Of a DNA stretch of 55,233 nt, positions 35,051 to 46,389 are shown piece by piece. The position numbers were made by a program, and so were the translations under genes. Each line of letters begins with the position of its first letter. Within the stretch, counting starts at the first letter, position 1. The stretch is from Nemertoderma westbladi (taxonomy: Eukaryota; Xenacoelomorpha; Nemertodermatida; Nemertodermatidae): NCBI GenBank assembly GCA_032718475.1, contig JAUCBJ010006519.1:1-55233 (forward strand), written 5' to 3'. The notes beneath the pieces were generated by a model that saw only the letters and a list, made by a program, of their open reading frames with translations, was not told where the DNA came from and did no database searches.

Positions 35051-36545
35051 TGTTGCCGTTATCCCAAACACCAGGGGGGAAAACGCCGATGCTGGAGACG
35101 TGACTTTACAGACCACAGAGTCCCGGCCAGTCACCGGATATTGATTGTGGAGAAGGAATGATATCTTGAATGCAGGATTGCGGTTGAGGAAAAGGTGCAT
35201 TGATTGGATATACTCTTTAATGTAACTTCCTACAGTTGAACCCTGATTGATAATTAATTGGGCTTCCCCAAATCAATATACACCAAATATTCACAATAAT
35301 TATACACGACAATATAAATCCCTACAGTATATTATTTAATTACCCACTGTTCGCTCAGACATTAGCCTACCTAATGTTCCCCAGATTTTCCCTCGGTCCT
35401 GGTCTTAGTGCCGTAGTGTCGGTGTCGGTCGACCCTGTCGCGTGTCCGTTCCACCCCTCCCGAACCCCGAAGGGATCGATCATCGAGAACCAGCACGGCT
35501 TGGCTAAGGGTCGGTCCAGTCGGTAGACTCTGTCGCTTATCCGTCCCACCCCTCCCGAACCCCGAAGGGATCGATCATCAAGAACCAGTACGGCTTGCCG
35601 CTTGGTTAGGAGTCTGTCATGTCGGTGGACCCGTTCGCGTATCCGTCCCACCCCTCCCGAACCCCGAAGGGTTCGATCATCGAGAACCAGTACGGCTTGG
35701 CTAGGGGTCCGTCGGTTCATCGCAGAGACCCAACCACCTAGGCTTTCCGAGTCCTTATTCAGGCTCGTAGTCGCTTTGGCAGCCGAGAAACTGCTCCGAA
35801 CAGTCGGTAGGCCAGTAGCATCCAGTCCTTTGTCTTTCGACCCCGTCGCATGTCCGTCCCACCCCTCACGAACCCCGAAGGGATCGGTCATCGAGAACCA
35901 GTACGGCTTAGCTAAGGGGGCTATCGTTTCCCATCGCGAATCCCTGGCGCAAGCAGCCGGCGTTCCGATGTCCTTTTCAGGCTCGTAATAACTGCTGTTG
36001 ACCAGAGACTGCTAAGGGCAGTCCTCGTCAAACCCATCCTCTGTTAGTCGGCCAACCTTTCGCATGTCCGTCCCACCCCTCGCGAACCCCGAAGGGATCG
36101 GTCATCGAGAACCAGTATGGCTTAGCTAAGGGGGCTGTCGTTTCCCGTCGCGAATCCCTGGCGCAAGCAGCCGGCGTTCCGATGTCCTTTTCAGGCTCGT
36201 AATAACTGCTGTTGGCCAGGGGCCGCTAAGGGCAGTCCTTGTCCTTTAGGCCTGGCGCGTTACCAAATCCACCTCTACAGGCAGCAGGAAGTTGGCCAGG
36301 GCCTAATAGTACTCAGGCTAACCTGAATACTGCTTAACTTTGCCTCCCACCCCTGGCCCTTATAAACATGAAATTATTCCCATACCCTGTAAGTTGCCCC
36401 AATGTTCGCCCATAAATCGCCCCCAGTCCATTGAAAGTGCCCAGAACCCATGGTCCCGCACTCAGTAGTGATATCGGAATAATCATTTTAAATAAATACA
36501 AAAAATATTCAACTCGCGTTATGAAAAGTTGAAATACCGCGAACA
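35051..36545 (-). repeat. 3' LTR of element B with internal repeats
   Basis: This 1,495-bp LTR differs from its partner by about 20 substitutions and a 7-base indel by eye. Five copies of a block starting CCGTCCCACCCCTC and including GAACCCCGAAGGGATCG lie at 35446, 35541, 35643, 35854 and 36068. A second module (CGCGAATCCCTGGCGCAAG onward) occurs twice near 35935 and 36150. Open frames in it (for example 35891-35367) come from the repeats and are not kept in the other LTR. Confidence 0.92.
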
Positions 36546-36717
36546 GTCCCCCCCAATGACCTTCGTGAGGTCTATCGGTAGATTGAGTTTGCGTAGGTCA
36601 TTCCCAATATAAAAAACCCAAATTTAATATTGCATAGTCATAATTAATTTGGCCTAGAGTTTATAGATATGTATAAAAATAAATGTTCAATAAATGTTCC
36701 TGGAATATCCCGGTCCA
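36546..36717 (-). promoter_or_regulatory. Polypurine tract and 3' end region of element B
   Basis: On the minus strand TTGGGGGGGGAC (36546-36557) lies directly before the 3' LTR, a clear plus-strand primer. The remaining bases up to the ORF3 stop are AT-rich and show nothing else. Confidence 0.7.
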
Positions 36718-37932
36718 CTATTTCTTTCTTTGATACGCCTTTCTCCTCTTCGCCCGTCGACTCTCGTCGATCGCTAGAGCTGGAAGGGGAGCGTCAACAT
36801 CCATCGTGAGCAACGCTTCGGCTTGTCTCCTGGCGGCTCTTCCTTTCGATGGTATCGGGATCATATCGGTTCTTCTTTCCAACTCGGTGTTGCGCGCCTC
36901 TAGGAACCACTTTCCGTCAACGAACTCCTCTTTATATGAGTATAAGCGTCTAATGACTTCGAATGGGCCGAATAATCCGGCGCTCAGCAACAGATCCACG
37001 TAATGGAAAGGTAGTGTGGCCGACGTGTGGAGGCATTCCGGGAAGGAGAAATACCCGCACGCCATCTCCTGCGCGATATTCCGAGCGTTTCTCCGAACCT
37101 TGGTCTTTACGTGGCTGTTTGCGTAGGTTTCAAACATGACCATATTCCCCATAGCGGTAACGTCTTTAGTAGGACATTTTATATAGCAGCGGGGGCTAGC
37201 GGAATGTCCACGGAATCCGCACGTAGTGCAGAGGTTATATAGGATCGGACAGATGGAAACGTCGTGGCCCGATGTCGCACAGTATGGGCAATAAAGTATC
37301 CCGAGGAGCTGGAGGCACGAATCGGTAACCCAATTCCTTCTACCGCGTGGAAGGTGTAATAGCCACCGCTGGTCGGCGAAGAGGTGCCGGGGTTTTCGAC
37401 GGAGGGATTCCGAGGAGATCGTCGGGAGTCGGCGCAGCGCTGGGACCCTTTTCAACCAGTATCGCTGAGCGGGACCATTGATTGCTGGTACTCGGAATCT
37501 CCGAAGACCAGTCTTCGCCACCCGGGAAAGGATATGGGGATAACCTTTGGCATATGTCGCCAAAGTCGCTCAACGCCAACATCTCGCCAACATAATCGCT
37601 TTCGAGGTGGGCGTCGCGTTTCCTTTGTTGTCGTATATCAGACATCGGGATTTGTAGACGCTTTGCCGGAACGTATCCCAGTACGACATCTCGTCCTCTC
37701 CGGTGGCCTTTGCGTTCCGAGTTCTTTTCAGTCTCGTACTAGCATCGGCCAACCGGAGGGCTCGTAGATTCTTGGAGTCCGGTCCCTCTCGCCCGGTGAA
37801 TTTAACGAATCGCACGTTCTCATTTATCAGGGCGTTCCAATTCGTATCAAAGTTAGGGGATCCAGGTTGCGGATATTTCAGTAGATCTATCGTATTACGT
37901 AATTCGCCGATAATTTGGCGATTTGGGTCCAT
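36718..37932 (-). pseudogene. ORF3 of element B: zinc-knuckle protein in env position
   Basis: It starts at ATG 37932 (MDPNRQIIGELRNTID) and runs 120 codons to TGA 37572-37570, then continues in the same frame to 36718 (about 405 codons in all). Another frame is open over 37645-37340 with protein-like content (ESDYVGEMLALSDFGD), so one or two frameshifts are possible. Zinc knuckles are CPYCATSGHDVSIC (about 37290-37250) and CTTCGFRGHSASPRC (about 37231-37187). The end is basic (RRAKRRKAYQRKK). No membrane segment or signal peptide is evident. It occupies the same slot as ORF3 of A and shares paired CCHC knuckles plus a basic tail, but is less than a third as long. Relation to A ORF3 is inferred. 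Function is unknown; nucleic-acid binding is likely. Confidence 0.7.
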
Positions 37933-39190
37933 ATTTACGATTATGTCTGTTGCAAATTAGATCAGTTAATTATAAGTCCAGAAAATCTGAAACTATAGTG
38001 ATTGCAGAATAATTCAGTTTATTTATAATTCAGTTTATTCAATATAATTGTTATATAGGCATCTACCATCTATTGCTAATACATTCAGCATTTCCAGTTA
38101 CTATAGCTATACATTAATATCCAACCAGTTTTATGACTTTTTATATCCTCTTCTTTTTTCCAATTCTTTATTAATACATTTTAAACATTTTTTTTGTCTT
38201 TTTCCATTTCTCATTATTATTTCACTTCACATTTCATTATTTCAACACATATTTCATCATTTAGTTCCACCATTTATTCATTTTGTTTACATTTATTTCA
38301 CATTTCATTTATTTCCACATCATCATTGGGGTTATAGCCCCCCTGCTATCATCATTTGTTATAAGCGCCGCACCAGGGTGCGCATCATTACATTTTCATC
38401 ATCATACGCGTCATCATTCGGTTTATAGTAGAGTTGTCTGTTTCTTTTCATCATTACCAACTACATTCAATCATCTTCTTTGGAGATTTTTGTTGTGGAA
38501 GGGGTGTTATGTGGCAATCTGGGATCTACAGCTGGACTCGTTACACCGCCTACGCCCCAAACTGCGCACGTAACGGACAATGAAGACGCTGGGAGTGAAG
38601 TCACATGGAATACACCAGGGACCCACCAGAATAACACTCCCAACAACATAAAGCTCAGCCGACAAAGTCATGTGGGATGGGGTTACGCAACATTCTGGGA
38701 TCTACAGCTGGACTCATTACACCGCCTACGCCCCAAAATCCACGCAACGGTCCCACCAGAATAACGCGACTGAGAACATAAAACCCCCTATCGTCGAAGT
38801 CATGTGGATGCACCATGGACCCACCAGAATAACGGGATAGAGGGGGTGTTGCGCGGCAATCTGGGATCTACAGCTGGACTCGTTACACCGCCTACGACCC
38901 GAACTGCGCACGCAATGGAAAACATAACATACTGCAATGGATACAATAAATTCCACTTCAAATCTTTACCATTTCCAATAATCCAATATCGTTGGTCCCG
39001 ATGACCAAAATCAGGGTAAACAATACATAAACGACCCTGCGTCAGTCGAAACATCTGCAGGGTGATGCTGGACTCCACATAACACACGAGGAAACACAAA
39101 TACCATTGCGTGGTTACAGTTGTTTAAATGGGTCCATTTTCATTGTCGATAAATCACAGTTTAAGAGTTTGTCAACAGGATGAGAAGGGT
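37933..39190 (-). other. Spacer between pol and ORF3 of element B
   Basis: No gene is visible. A unit of about 170 bp containing GGGATCTACAGCTGGACTC occurs three times (38521, 38697 and 38863). A pyrimidine-rich low-complexity stretch spans about 38140-38330. The Phe/Leu-rich reading on the plus strand there is low complexity, not a gene. Confidence 0.6.
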
Positions 39191-42100
39191 TTAAACGCAT
39201 TTGTAATTGTCACCAATGTCCGCAGCAGGATTCTGAGTAGGGAACTTATCACCTCTCGTAGAGTCACCGCTGTCATTGCCTTCAAGAAGGCACAGCCTCT
39301 GGATAGGGCGTTGGTAGTGGCCCTTTGCCGTTCGTATCGTCACAGTCCTCGCAAGTCCGTCTTTGCTCGGGTGTATGGTCACGACTCGCGCCACAGGCCA
39401 GTGGACGCGGTCTTTGAGATCTTCTTTTACCAATACCATGTCGCCAACTGCAACATTCCTGTAGGGGTTGTTCCACTTCCTCCTGGTCCGGAGGGTTATG
39501 AGGTACTCCTGGGCCCAGATTCTCCACCAATGCGCTGCCAACGCTTGGGCCTTCTTCCAATTTGTATGTCTTGCGATATCGCTGGGATCCGGAAACATGG
39601 TCTCTGGGAGAACATGGGTTTTGGGTCTCCCCAGTAGGTGGTTAGGAGTGAGGGGCTCCAGGTCTGTGGGGTCGTCGCGGATAGGGACAATGGGCCTGTT
39701 CAGGGTAGCCGTGATCTCGCAGAATGTTGTGCGGAGGGTGTCATGGGTTACCCAAGTGTCTCCTAGAGCGACGCGCATGGACCGTTTCACTAAGTTGATC
39801 AGTTTCTCCCATACCCCGCTTGTATGGGGTGCTAAGGGGGTCTGGAAGTGCCACTGTATCTGGTGTTCCTTCCAGACTTGGGATGCGGTGTTGTCGGTAA
39901 ACCATCCCTCGATCGCCTCCCTAAGTTCTCGTTCTCCTCCCACGAAGTTTGTACCATTATCGGAATACATGTGGCAACATGTCCCGTTGTTCGCCACGAA
40001 CCGACGCAGAGCGTTGATGAATGCGTGTTGTGTCAGGTTTACCACAATGTCTAGGTAGATTGCCCTAGACCTAAGGCAGGTGAAGATGGCTCCCCAGCAT
40101 TTGATGTTGGATCGCCGTTCGATGACCGTAAACGGTCCGAAGCAGTCCACTCCGGTGACGTAGAACGGTGGGGAATCTGCTTGTAGACGGGTGGCTGGTA
40201 AGTCGGCCATCTTTTGGGTGAGTGGTGGCGCTAGATATCTTCTGCAGGTAAAGCAACGTTTCAACACTTTCCGGATCAGTGGCTGGATGTGGGTGATCCA
40301 ATATCTTTGTCTTATAATAGCTATAATCCAGTTCTGTCCTGCATGATGGTTTTCCTCGTGACATTGTTGAATTAATAGCTTGGCTAGTGTTGACGTTCCG
40401 GGCAGAAGCGCCGGGTATTTAACCTCATATTCGACCGGGGCGTTTGCCATCCAGGTATTCAGTCGGATCAGTCCGTCCTCTCCCATCATTGGTCTCAGCT
40501 GGTAGACTGGGCTGTCCGGTTTCAAGGTTTTGCCTGCACTAAGTTGTTCCCACTCATCGGGGAAACTTTCTCTCTGGACATATCCAACGATACACTTCTC
40601 CGCGATAATGAGTTCTTGTATACTCCGTTGAACTATCGGTTTGTTGTCTTTCCACCGTAGGAAGTTGCGAAGGGTTATAATGTGGTGGATGAGCCATCTC
40701 ATTGATGAAGTTCGCTCGATCAACAGATGTAAAGACGCCGCTGGTTGAGTGATCATCGCGACGTTATAGTGCCTGCCCGAGTCCTTTGCAGGCTCAGTCA
40801 GACAACTATAAATTTCCACTGCGTTGCTTCTATGGACTTTACGGATCTCCTTATCGTCCTCGGAGTATTTTCCGCTTTCGAGTTCGGGGTCGAATCGGGT
40901 ACTCCATGTTAATTGTGGCTGCTGTAGGAATTCCGGGCCTGTAAGCCAGAGTTTGCTTTTACTGAGTTGTTTTGGGGTGGCACCTCGGCTTGATAAGTCC
41001 GCTGGATTTTCTTTCCCATTCACGTGGTGCCACTGTTCCCGGCCGGTACACTGTTTAATCTCCGTGGCTCGGTTCGCAACAAATGTAGTGTGACGCCGTG
41101 ATGGAGAGTGGAGATAATAGAGAACTATACTCGAGTCGACCCAGAAGTGTTGAGATTCGATGGGGATTCGTAGGTTCCGCATGACCATGCGATTCTGTCT
41201 TACTGCCCAAACTGCAGCCTGTAGCTCGAGTCTTGGAATCGTTGCTATGAATTCCCCGGATACTGTCTTAGCTTTAGAAAATAAGAAGCTCGTATCGCCG
41301 TTTCCATCGTTGCTTAGTCTTCGTAAGAAGGTGACTACGCCAATTCCGGTATTTGAAGCATCCGAGAAGGTATGGAGCTGGAAGATATCGGTGGGTAGTT
41401 TATCGAGGAAGAATGGTCGACGTATCCGCATAAGTTGTAGGTGTTCGAGCTGCTCCGTCTATTTTCTCCATTTGACGCTGAGGTGTGGGGGGAGTTCTTC
41501 GTCCCATCCCAGTCCTTCTATCCACATTTCCTTAATCAGGTTCATTCCGGCCAAGGTTACTGGAGATATGAAATTTAGTGGGTCGAAGATGGCGCTTTTT
41601 ATCGACAAACATCCCCTTTTTGTCATAGGCTTGGGTAGGGGTTTATATTTGAAAATGAATTCGTCTGATTCTATGTCCCATTCAATCCCGAGTACACGGT
41701 GTTCCACATCCTCAGAATACATTTTGTTATTTTCCAGTCGGATGTCCTCCGGAAACTTTTCCATAAGTGTTTTGTCGTGGGATCTGAACTTCACGAGCGG
41801 AAAACCTCCTTTCTTTAGACATTCTACCATCCCCATTGCTAGCTGATATGCCACGTCCACATTATCTGCGCCAGCGCATCCGTCGTCCACGTAAAAACAT
41901 CTTCGGATGGTTTCTATGACGGTTGGAGGGAACTCGTTTTCGCACATAGTTGCCGTCCTCTTCAGCATGTCACTGCATGCTACTGGCGAGTCCTTAGCGC
42001 CGAAGATCCTGACGACCATACGCATTATGTCTACGTCCTTTATCGTAAGTTGACTAATCTCCTGTTGAGTTAGTGTTTTATCCGTCCATAGGATACGTAG

Positions 42101-43348
42101 ACAGTCTGAGTCTCTTGGTAGCATACGAACTTGATGAAACATGGCCTTGATGTCGCAGGTGAATGCTACCCGGTTTTCCCTGAACCTGATCAATACGCCG
42201 ATGAGTGTACTATATATGTTGGGTCCCGTGTAAAGCTGACTGTTTAGGGATTTGCCCTGGTACATAGCGGCGGCATCATTTACCACTCGGATTTTCCCAC
42301 CCTTCCGGGCTTCTACCACATAGTGGGTTGGGAGATAATATGTTCTTTTACCACCTTGCAGTTCATTCCGTGGTACCATTTCTGCTAATCCATCATCTAG
42401 ATATCCTTGGATTACGGTATTATATTTCTCCTTTATCTCGGGTTGGTCATTCAGCCGGCGTAGAATCCCCTTAAGTCGCCTAAGTGCCATGCTGGCGTTG
42501 TTTGCCATCGGTTTGTTTGGGTCCTTCCATAACATAGGTGAACACCAGTGTCCGTCTTTGAACGTGGCCTGGTCGAGAGCGTCCATACAATATTGATCCT
42601 CTTCGGACGGGTTTTCGTCCTTTTCAGCGAATTCCTGGGTCTCTAGATTAAAATATTTCGTCATCTCTTGTTGGGTTTTCTCGGTCTCCAGAAACAAATC
42701 CTCGTCAAGGTCCGTAGCTGAGCAATAACCCACGGAGGTTGCATTCTCTTTAATCTGACATTTGGGAAGGTAGGTATAGGTGTCAGTAGTTTCTTCCTTA
42801 ATGCCGCAGAGTGTCCATCCCATTATTGTTCGTTCAGCATAAAATCCGTCATCCTGTTTTATAGATCGGGCAATATCTCCGGTGGGGATGTGTAGTTCCG
42901 GTGTATCAAGTCCGATCAGTAGGGTGATGCGGTTTACATCCAATGGCGGGCACCTTAGGTCTACGTCGTCTCGATCTAGCTGTATGAGGGGGGCGTACTC
43001 GGCCGATTGTCTGAACCGCACTCGGAGGTCTGTGTGTACCAAGGCGTTCTTGATGGTCAACTTAACCGTTTCGTAGCCCTTCATTACTCCTTCCATCTGG
43101 AGTTGCACCTCCCCGGAGTCTACCTCTATGTTGTCGGTGATAGTTTGTATGGGCCGTTTGCAAGGTTCATAGTCTAGGCCGAGTTGCTCGAGGAAATCCC
43201 GGTCGATGATGGTTCCGTCCGACCCGTTATCAAGGAACGCAAGCGTCGTCAAGGATTTGCCGACTCCCTGAATTCTTACTGGGATTACCTTGGCGAAGAC
43301 CATGTAACAGCGATTTATCAGGTTGATCGTGGCTGAGATATTTGTCAC
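39191..43348 (-). pseudogene. pol: Element B protease, reverse transcriptase, RNase H, integrase
   Basis: The frame is open from 43348, just overlapping the gag stop in another frame. Protease has LAFLDNGSDGTIIDRD (about 43240-43200), with Asn where Ser or Thr usually follows the catalytic Asp. RT has VVNDAAAMYQGKSLN, TCDIKAMFHQV and YVDDGCAG (YVDD at 41893-41882). One TAG at 41461-41459 lies before RNase H. RNase H has FSDASNTGIGVVTFL, PRLELQAAVW, WVDSSIVLYYL and ENPADLSSRGATP. Integrase has HHAGQNWIIAIIRQRYW, CFTCRRY, GVDCFGPFTV, YSDNGTNFVGG and SGVWEKLINLV (D-D-E). The tail has GDMVLVKEDLKDRVHWPVARV. Except for the TAG it is complete, the best-kept pol in the window. Confidence 0.9.
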
Positions 43349-45954
43349 TTGTGATGCGTTAGTGGAGGTTTTAAACGGGTTGGTTTCTCTCGTTGGGTTG
43401 TCCGGGATCCTTTAGAAACATGGTTCGTTTCTCCTCTTCGCTTTGTTTCAATCCGAAAGGGGAGGGTAGTGAAGTCAAAGTTCGCGGGGATGTGGAGGAG
43501 CGTGTGATGACGTAGGTCGTTACAAACCGCACAACACGACCTTTGGTCGCACTCCCGAATGTAGTGACCTGTACCAAGACACCGGAAGCATCCTCGGTGT
43601 TTCATAATCGCTTCGAAGCGTGGGACGAGTTCGGCAAACTGGAACTTCCTGCAGAATTCAACTTTATGTTTCTCCCCACAATAGAGACAGAGCAGGGAGT
43701 TTGTGATGCCTTCCCTCTCGGGTGCCCAATTCGCGAGATAACATGCCCATTCCTCGGCGGATGTCGGTTCCTCGTAGTCTTCGTCGTCGGAATCCTCGGC
43801 CATGGTGATGGCCATCGTACTCACCGGTGGGGGGCGGAATCTCGGTTTTGGAGGGGGTATCTTACTCCTGGAGTTGCTCTCTATTCCGTCCAACTTGGCA
43901 AGACTCTGTTTTGAAAACATCGAGTCATTCATGGCTTCGGAGATATCGTCCAGGAATGCCGACATTTCAAGGAAGCTGGGATCTCGATCTGGATGTCTGC
44001 ACCGGAGATCTACGCATTTATAGGCCCACTTACTTTGTAGCCATCCGGGGAACTTCCGGGCGATCTGTCGGAGGTTTAGAATGTTGTTCACCTGGTCCTC
44101 CTTATTTAAGGGTTTCAGAGTATAGTAGGCATCCTTCATAGAGTCGGAGAATTCCTGGATGTTCTGTGGGTCCCCTAGTGATCCCACGTCCTGTATTAGT
44201 CTCTCTAGAGTTTTATTAATTATAGTTCTGGTATTTCCGTATCTTTTATCTAGAGTTTTCCATGCGTCATAGTATGCCTCATGAGAACCTCCCTCAAAAC
44301 ATGCAATAATTCGGCGTGGTTTGTCACCCAGGTATTGTGATAAATATACCAGTTTCTGTGCGTCAGCTATGTCCGTTGAACCAATCTGCGCAAAGAACCG
44401 TTTCTTGAATCTGAGTTAATCGACGGGATCTCCTTCAAAGGTGAGGATCTCCATCTTGGGCATGGCAAGGCGGTTTTCCAATGCCCGGATAAGGCCGACG
44501 TCGTCTGAACTGGAGTGACTCGGAGGGTTATAGTTATTGGCACTCTCTCCCATACTCGATGGATCAATGATAGGTGGAGTTTTAATGATGACGCGACTAC
44601 GGGTTTGTGGTGTGGATGTAAACGGGTTGTTGGATCGAGGAGTGGCGTCCCGTTCTGAGTCCCTTTCAGGCTCGTACTTGGGGACGCTCGTTGCCGTGGG
44701 GTTGGATGGGAAATACGGTTCCTCATTTTTAAGCGTAACCGGTGGGGGATGGAATACCGGTGCTTGTGCCGATAACGTAGACTGTATGGTAGGCGGGATC
44801 TCGGGTTTCGGAAGTTTCGCCGCTGTTGGTGTAAATGACTTCTCTAATTCTGGTACCGGGATTGGCTCATATTCCTGATCTATATCCCTTTCCCAGTCCT
44901 TGTATAGTTGAATATCTCGTTCTATAAGTGCGGCTTCGTATTCCGTGAGTTTCGCAATATCCGCATTCTTTTTGTGGGTGAGAATCGCTTGGGCCTCGGC
45001 GTGTTGTTTACGCATTTCTGCTTCCCATTTACGTTGTTCGATCTCCTGTTTGGCCTCTCGTTCACGTTGTTCAGCTTCCTGTTTGGCCCCTTGTTCACGT
45101 CGTTCAGCCTCCTGTCTATGTTGTTCGGCCCGTTGTTCAGCCTCCTGTCTATGTTGTTCGGCCCGTTGTTCAGCCTCCCGTCTACGTCGTTCGGCTTCCT
45201 GTTTGGCCTCTCATTCACGTCGTTCGGCTTCCTGTTTGGCCTCTCGTTCACGTTGTTCAGCCTCCTGTCTATGTTGTTCGGCCCGCCGTTCGACCTCTTG
45301 TTCGGCCTCCCGTTTTTGCATTTCGGCGGCTAATATATCTTGTTCGGTTTGCAGTTGAACGTACTCATCTTCCATCCGAGCTTTGAGGGCTAATGCCTTC
45401 CGTTCTCGTAGCTGGTCTCGGAGTGGCTGACCCCCTTGAGAGCTGTGTGCTGAACCAGACACCGTGCTCCTAGCGCTGGAGTGCTGATTTCTCGAGGACC
45501 CCGATCTCCTTAGATGTACTGCTGTCCTGGTGCTGGAGGTTCGCACTGATTCTGCATCTTTTCTTTCGGCTCTCTTGTAGTACTGTTCTTCGTAGCCTCT
45601 CACAAGGCTGAGGGTCCTCCGGTGTTGTTTGCGGAACCCATCTAGATGTACAACGTGTTCTTCTAACCTGGGGTAGTTTTCCTGATCGGTGGAGGGAACA
45701 AGCTCTTGGTACGCCTGTATCATTCTTTCATATCGCTGTAAGATGTTTTGGATACTCTGAAGCTGAGTTTGTATCTCATTGAGGGGGGTTTTGACTCCCT
45801 TGAGTTGTTTCTCTATCCGTTGATACGCTCGAATTACTCCGCCCTTGAGAGCCCCTAGTCGACGGGTCATGTTCTTGACGTTCGGTACCTCGTCGGCTTC
45901 CGAATCTGTGTGGTGGTCCATCTCATTGGTATCGGATACGTTGTTCGCCATCAT
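43345..45954 (-). pseudogene. gag: Element B Gag (coiled-coil plus zinc region)
   Basis: One frame of about 870 codons starts at MMANNVSDTNEMDHH (45954). It has an N-terminal helical region (LNEIQTQLQSIQNILQRYERM). A long E/R/Q-rich coiled coil follows, encoded by imperfect tandem repeats (about 45330-45050). Then come a proline-rich linker, a capsid-like part (EILTFEGDPVD ... HEAYYDAWKTLDKRYGN) and a Cys/His block (CLYCGEKHKVEFC, CFRCLGTGHYIREC, CCAVCNDLRHHTLLH). Stops are TGA 45213-45211 (neighbouring repeats have CGA) and TAA 44418-44416. It ends at 43345 with pol overlapping in another frame, so either a programmed shift or an indel joins them. Confidence 0.85.
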
Positions 45955-46142
45955 TCCAACGCCTCGTTGATAGCTAGATATGCGATGTCGTAGAATAGTT
46001 CCTCGTAGGTATCGTACTCAGCCTGGACCACCCGAACGGTAATCCTGAATCGTCCAACATTCGTTCCTTGTACTTCCACTTCAACGTGCCAGATTCCTGG
46101 CTCAACTTGGATGATATCAATGGGTGTGATTGATACTTCCAT
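45951..46142 (-). CDS. Small ORF overlapping the gag start of element B
   Basis: It encodes 63 residues, MEVSITPIDIIQVEPG ... AYLAINEALE, rich in beta-type residues and acidic. Its TGA (45953-45951) overlaps the gag ATG as ATGA, a geometry that allows termination-reinitiation. I do not recognise the protein. It could be a true small product, an upstream regulator of Gag level, or a chance frame. Confidence 0.4.
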   Translation of the reverse strand: MEVSITPIDIIQVEPGIWHVEVEVQGTNVGRFRITVRVVQAEYDTYEELFYDIAYLAINEALE

Positions 46143-46389
46143 TCCCTGTTAACAACTCTCCAATATGTGATCTGCCGGCTACGAGTTGGTTAGATCGAGT
46201 TTGTTGATTAATTAAACCACGACTTTGTCTTAACTCAAATACCAGAGTTTCCTCGTAGTGGGTGCTGGGTAAGCACGGAGAGAGTTTGAAGAGTATTGTA
46301 GAATTCCCAACTTCCACCAGTTGAAGTTGGCCGCGTTTAATTATCAATTTTGACACCCTATCAAAATTGATCCCTTTAATTATCAATTT
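46143..46389 (-). other. Leader of element B
   Basis: This is untranslated sequence after the 5' LTR. On the minus strand AAATTGATAATTAAA occurs twice within the first 55 bases, flanking an inverted pair (ATCAATTTTGAT ... ATCAAAATTGAT on the other strand). TGGTGGAAGTTGGG lies about 70 bases from the LTR and is the only TGG-type primer candidate; it is far for a primer site. Confidence 0.5.

Noticed and set aside
35367-35891. 174-codon minus-strand frame and matching plus-strand frame in the B LTR
   Set aside because: They arise from the tandem GC-rich blocks; in the other LTR (46706-47223) the same frame is split, so there is no sign of coding constraint.
38048-38428. 126-codon Phe/Ser/His-rich frame
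   Set aside because: Pyrimidine-rich low-complexity sequence in the B spacer; no domain and no start context.
44908-45358. Leu/Phe-rich and Cys/Ser-rich plus-strand frames
   Set aside because: They are antisense to the repetitive coiled-coil part of B gag, and their composition is the mirror of E/R/Q codons.
46300-46330. TGGTGGAAGTTGGG as tRNA primer site of B
   Set aside because: It lies about 70 bases inside the element, further than normal for a primer-binding site, and no tRNA match could be checked.
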